The notes under the pieces were generated by a model, which saw nothing but the letters and a program-made list of their open reading frames with translations, made no database searches and was not told the origin of the DNA. A stretch of DNA of 64,000 nt from contig JBBQJI010000027.1 in the NCBI GenBank assembly GCA_038325765.1, positions 33,062-97,061 on the forward strand, in the 5' to 3' direction. This document shows, one piece after another, positions 61,062 through 64,000 of the stretch (position 1 is its first letter; each line of letters begins with the position of its first letter). The position numbers and the translations under genes are program-made. The stretch comes from Xiheibacterium sp038325765. Its GTDB lineage: Bacteria; Myxococcota_A; Polyangia; Nannocystales; Nannocystaceae.

Positions 61062-62717
61062 ATGACGAACCGTGAAACCCAACCGCGCACGCGGTACAGC
61101 TGCCAGGAAGCCCGCGAGGATTCCGAGCTCGTGCTGAGCGATCGGGCGATCGGCGAGTTGCGCGAGCGATACGACGAGCACCTCCGGGGCTGCCGCGACT
61201 GCCGTCGCGTGCACCGGGCGTTGTATGCCGTTTACGAGGGTCCGGTGGTGCCACCGACGACCGCCGGCATCCGCGAAGAGAAGCAGTTCCATGCGGTCCT
61301 GCGGCGGATGAAGACCGATCGCGTCGATCCCTGGTACCGCCGCTGGGCTGTCGGCGCGACCGTGGGTGGCCTCGCCACCGCCGCCGCGGTGCTCACGTTG
61401 ACGCTCTTCGACATCGCGCCGGAGGTGCTGTCGTTGCCACCGAGCGATGAGTCCAGCGGCCAACTCGCCGGTGCCTTCGGTGGCTCGGGCGCCTCGGAAT
61501 TCGCCTACCCCACCGATGGTGGCATCGAACACCCCGCGCAGAGCTACGGCCGCGTCGTCGGTGGGCTCGCCATCATCATGCCGCCCGGCGAGCAGGCGGC
61601 AAACTCCAACACCTTCCCGGTCGGCACGCGCTTTTCCGTCGACCCCGAGCACTCGCTGCAGGTCGGCCTCGTCGGGAAGATCGTCGCCAACTTCACGCCC
61701 TCGTCGGAGTTCGAGTGGACCGCGGCGTCGCCGAGCCTCCTCGAGCTGCAGGTCGATCGCGGCATCGCAGCGGTGCGGTACGATCGTCGCCCGTCCGATC
61801 CGGTGCTGCAGATCCGCACCCCTACCGCTGTGGTCCGCGTCATCGGCACCGTGTTCACGGTGCAGGTGGACGGCAACTCCAACACCATCGTCTCGGTGCT
61901 GCGCGGGCAGGTCGAGGTGCTCCACCCGAAGACCAACCGGCTGCTCGCCGAGGTCGAGTCCGGGTTCCGGTACGACGTCGGCAAGTCGACCTTCGACGAC
62001 CCGGGTAAGGCCGAGGTCGAGGCTGCGCTGCCGCTGTCCAACGACCACGGCAAGGAGGACGCGACGGGTGAAGAGATCCTCGCGCTCGCGGACGGCCACA
62101 TCCCCACGGGGTGGAACGTCCCCGGCCTGCCGCAGGATGCGCGCTTCCGGACCCTCGACTATGTGCCGGCGCGGGCTCCCCAGGCGCGGAGCACTGGCTC
62201 CGTCGTGGTCCGGGCGCCGCGCCGCGAGCCCGCAGCGGTCGTGGGCAGCCGCGACGCTCGTCAGGTCGACGACGACGGCGAGGATCTGCTCGCAGGCTTG
62301 GTGCGCGACGCCGAGCTCACCCGCCGCAAGGAGCTCCGCAGCGCCCTCGAGACCTGCCGCGGCCTCTACGAGTCCGTCGAGACCCGCTATCTCGCCGCCA
62401 AGTGCCTCTCGACCTTCATCGAGAAGTACGGCGACGATCCGCTCGCGGTCGAGGGGCACCTGCTCGTCGGCATCCTGCGCATGGACTACGCGCTCGACTA
62501 CGCTGCCGCCGAGGTCGCCTTCCAGACGTTCCTACGCCGCGCGCCGAACCATGCATCGGCCGAGGTCGCGCTGTACCGCATGTGGCTCGCGAGCACCGAG
62601 AACGGCCGCATCAGCGAGGCGCTCGACCGCGGTCGCAAGTACCTGTCCCGCTACCCCAACGGCAAGTTCGTAGGCAAGCTGCTGCAGCGTTTCCCAGAGC
62701 TGAAGTCCGCGCTGTGA
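61062..62717 (+). CDS. Anti-sigma/FecR-domain membrane protein with C-terminal TPRs
   Basis: The 551-residue protein has an N-terminal cytoplasmic domain with a zinc-finger-like set (Cys14; HLRGCRDC at about 40-47), as in anti-sigma factors; one membrane helix (about 95-117); a FecR-like beta domain (about 185-290: SVDPEHSLQVG, VVRVIGTVFTVQVDGNSNTIVSVLRGQVEVL); a linker; and C-terminal TPR units (LVGILRMDYALDYAAAEVAFQTFLRRAPNH). This combines an anti-sigma reader with a periplasmic sensor and a protein-binding tail. It is in the same transcript as the ECF sigma factor. Confidence 0.85.
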   Translation: MTNRETQPRTRYSCQEAREDSELVLSDRAIGELRERYDEHLRGCRDCRRVHRALYAVYEGPVVPPTTAGIREEKQFHAVLRRMKTDRVDPWYRRWAVGATVGGLATAAAVLTLTLFDIAPEVLSLPPSDESSGQLAGAFGGSGASEFAYPTDGGIEHPAQSYGRVVGGLAIIMPPGEQAANSNTFPVGTRFSVDPEHSLQVGLVGKIVANFTPSSEFEWTAASPSLLELQVDRGIAAVRYDRRPSDPVLQIRTPTAVVRVIGTVFTVQVDGNSNTIVSVLRGQVEVLHPKTNRLLAEVESGFRYDVGKSTFDDPGKAEVEAALPLSNDHGKEDATGEEILALADGHIPTGWNVPGLPQDARFRTLDYVPARAPQARSTGSVVVRAPRREPAAVVGSRDARQVDDDGEDLLAGLVRDAELTRRKELRSALETCRGLYESVETRYLAAKCLSTFIEKYGDDPLAVEGHLLVGILRMDYALDYAAAEVAFQTFLRRAPNHASAEVALYRMWLASTENGRISEALDRGRKYLSRYPNGKFVGKLLQRFPELKSAL

Positions 62718-62797
62718 GCGTGTGACCGGGCGGCGCGCGGGCGGTCGAGGCGACTGCGCGCAGCTGCCGTCTGCGGGGTGGTCGATCGAACGACGTG

Positions 62798-62833
62798 GAA
62801 AAGGGAGGGCCCGCGCGGTGCGGTGCCCTCCCT
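62798..62833 (-). terminator. Rho-independent terminator of the DUF898-like gene
   Basis: A 9-bp stem (AGGGAGGGC / GCCCTCCCT) with a 14-nt loop lies 35 bp after the gene's stop and, read leftward, is followed by TTTT. This fits an intrinsic terminator for the minus-strand gene. Confidence 0.65.
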
Positions 62834-62867
62834 CGAATGCAGTTCGGCCGCCAAGCGGCGGGCTCGC

Positions 62868-64000
62868 TCAGCGGCGCGCCGGCATCATGGGCTGGAAGGC
62901 CCCACCGCCACCGCCGCCGACCTCCATGAACTCATGGTTGTTGTAGTCGAACTTCCACAGCTTCACGAGGAACCAGGGCATGTAGATGCCGATCGTGAGC
63001 ATCGTGAGCAGGTAGCCGACGAGGAACGTGACGAAGTACTCGCCGCCAGTGCCATGGAAGGCCGCCGAAAATACGCGTCCTTGGTAGTGGATCCGCGTGT
63101 GCTCTGCCCAGAACTTCTTGAGCTTCACCATGTACCAGGGCAGGTAGATGTACAGCGTGATGATCGTCAGCAGCGAGCCGACGAGGAAGGTGACGAAGAG
63201 CTGGCCACCGGTGCCCTCGAAATCGAGGTTGCCCACCGGCTGCTCGTTCTCGAGGATCGCCGTGCGGCTGTAGAGCACCTTGCGCAGCTTGCAGATGAAC
63301 CAGGGCGTGTAGATGTACAGCGTGATCACCGACAGCAGCGCGCCGACCAGGAACGTCACGAACAGCTCCCCGCCGGTGCCCTCGAAGTTGAGGCGGAATC
63401 GAGTGCCGTCCTGTGCCGTCGCGGTGGTGTTGCCGACGAAGAACTTGATCAGCTTCACCGCGAACCAGGGCATGTAGATACCCGCGGTGATGATGGTCAG
63501 CAGGTAGCCGACCAGGAACGTCACGAACAGCTCGCCGCCCTTGCCGGTGAACTCCAGGCGGAGATCACCGCGACGCGTCGGACCGAGCGTCATGTTCGAC
63601 ATCGTGAAGTTGGACAACTTGCAGTAGAACCACGGGGCGTAGAAGCCGAACGTGATCGCCGTGAGCAGGTAGCCGACCAAGAAGGTGACGAACAGCTCGC
63701 CGCCGGTGCCCTGGAAGTTCGGGCGGATGGCTCCGGCGCCGCCGGCCCCCATCGCCATCGGTGCCCCGAATCCACCGGGCACCGCGGGCGCGCCGAACTG
63801 TGGCCCCATCGGCGCCGGCGGTCCGCCCGGCCGGCCGCCCATCCCCATGCCGGGCGGCCCACCCATCGGAGCTGCGCCCATCGGCATGCCGGGAGGGCCG
63901 CCCATCGGGGGGCCGCCCATCGGCGGGCCGCCCATCGGGGGGCCGCCCATCGGCGGGCCGCCCATCGGGGGGCCGCCCATCGGCGGGCCGCCCATCGGGG
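62868..64000 (-). CDS. Multi-pass protein of five DUF898-like modules (partial)
   Basis: The visible 377 residues begin (as read) with a MGGPP-rich N-terminal segment that runs out of the window, so the start is unknown. Five modules follow, each about 55-57 residues: F-x-G-(T/K)-G-G-(E/Q)-(L/Y)-F, then VTFLVGYLLT, an I/L-rich stretch with T-x-G/Y-I-Y-x-PW, and a K-L/F-x-x-F turn. The motif is the hairpin of DUF898 (YjgN family), normally present in two or three copies. Each module gives one or two membrane helices, so the protein has several. C-terminus is Gly-rich (VGGGGGGAF). Function is unknown. Confidence 0.8.
   Translation of the reverse strand, partial: PMGGPPMGGPPMGGPPMGGPPMGGPPMGGPPMGGPPGMPMGAAPMGGPPGMGMGGRPGGPPAPMGPQFGAPAVPGGFGAPMAMGAGGAGAIRPNFQGTGGELFVTFLVGYLLTAITFGFYAPWFYCKLSNFTMSNMTLGPTRRGDLRLEFTGKGGELFVTFLVGYLLTIITAGIYMPWFAVKLIKFFVGNTTATAQDGTRFRLNFEGTGGELFVTFLVGALLSVITLYIYTPWFICKLRKVLYSRTAILENEQPVGNLDFEGTGGQLFVTFLVGSLLTIITLYIYLPWYMVKLKKFWAEHTRIHYQGRVFSAAFHGTGGEYFVTFLVGYLLTMLTIGIYMPWFLVKLWKFDYNNHEFMEVGGGGGGAFQPMMPARR
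62905..63735 (-). repeat. Five internal DUF898-like modules
   Basis: Modules start near 63727, 63562, 63393, 63223 and 63052 (coding strand), about 165-171 bp apart. FVTFLVGYLLT is nearly invariant between copies, including its codons. Confidence 0.8.
63885..64000 (-). repeat. 30-bp tandem repeat encoding MGGPP units
   Basis: CCCATCGGCGGGCCG and CCCATCGGGGGGCCG alternate as a 30-bp unit to the window edge and code for MGGPP repeats in the N-terminal part of the DUF898-like protein. Confidence 0.85.

Overview
The window is very GC-rich, densely coded DNA from a Gram-negative, predatory/gliding-type deltaproteobacterium, most likely a myxobacterium (Myxococcota, perhaps the Nannocystis/Enhygromyxa side; the order is inference from gene content and style). 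Pointers are the many lipoproteins and TPR proteins, a BamD-like lipoprotein, an ExbBD-TonB system, a type IV pilus alignment operon, two NtrC-type sigma-54 activators, two ECF sigma cassettes, a roadblock/LC7 protein and Ala/Pro/Glu-rich low-complexity linkers. No rRNA, tRNA, CRISPR array, prophage or insertion sequence was seen; the region reads as stable chromosome.

Layout. 1-9.4 kb: the end of a membrane protein, an APC permease, then a rightward run bamD-like, TPR, truD, exbB, exbD, tonB and a MacB/Lol-type ABC ATPase plus permease. 9.4-16.2 kb: a leftward ECF sigma/membrane protein/two-lipoprotein cassette, a divergent TolC-like channel, a 68-residue membrane protein, and pgeF-rluD-like-92 aa gene. 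16.4-21.7 kb: sensor kinase plus sigma-54 response regulator and an outer-membrane protein. 21.7-30.1 kb: leftward rpoH-like, rsmI and a CDF metal exporter; rightward a long S41 protease and a metzincin-like lipoprotein. 30.2-54.2 kb is entirely leftward: tig-clpP-clpX, a trans-sulfuration enzyme behind a giant TPR protein and aroQ-accB-accC, a roadblock protein, a lipoprotein, then pilMNOPQ-aroK-aroB under an XRE-like gene and an NtrC-type regulator. 54.3-64 kb: glycerol kinase, a PEP-synthase/rifampin-phosphotransferase-like protein, an IHF/HU protein, two unknowns, an ECF sigma followed by a FecR/TPR membrane protein, and at the right edge a protein built from five DUF898-like membrane modules.

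How the parts relate. Much of the window serves the envelope: energy transduction (ExbBD-TonB), lipoprotein or export ABC machinery, TolC efflux, pilus alignment, peptidoglycan editing, and envelope-type ECF signalling. Protein quality control (Tig-ClpP-ClpX, an RpoH-like sigma, S41 protease) and the shikimate and fatty-acid entry steps (AroQ/AroB/AroK, AccB/AccC) are interleaved with it. The most unusual items are a PilQ secretin carrying an insert of about 860 residues of Ala-rich coiled coil between its two AMIN domains, the five-fold DUF898-like repeat protein, and a recurring promoter form (TTGAC-like box, exactly 18 bp, TAYCRT-like box) that often lies only about 8-13 bp from the start codon, suggesting leaderless or nearly leaderless mRNAs.
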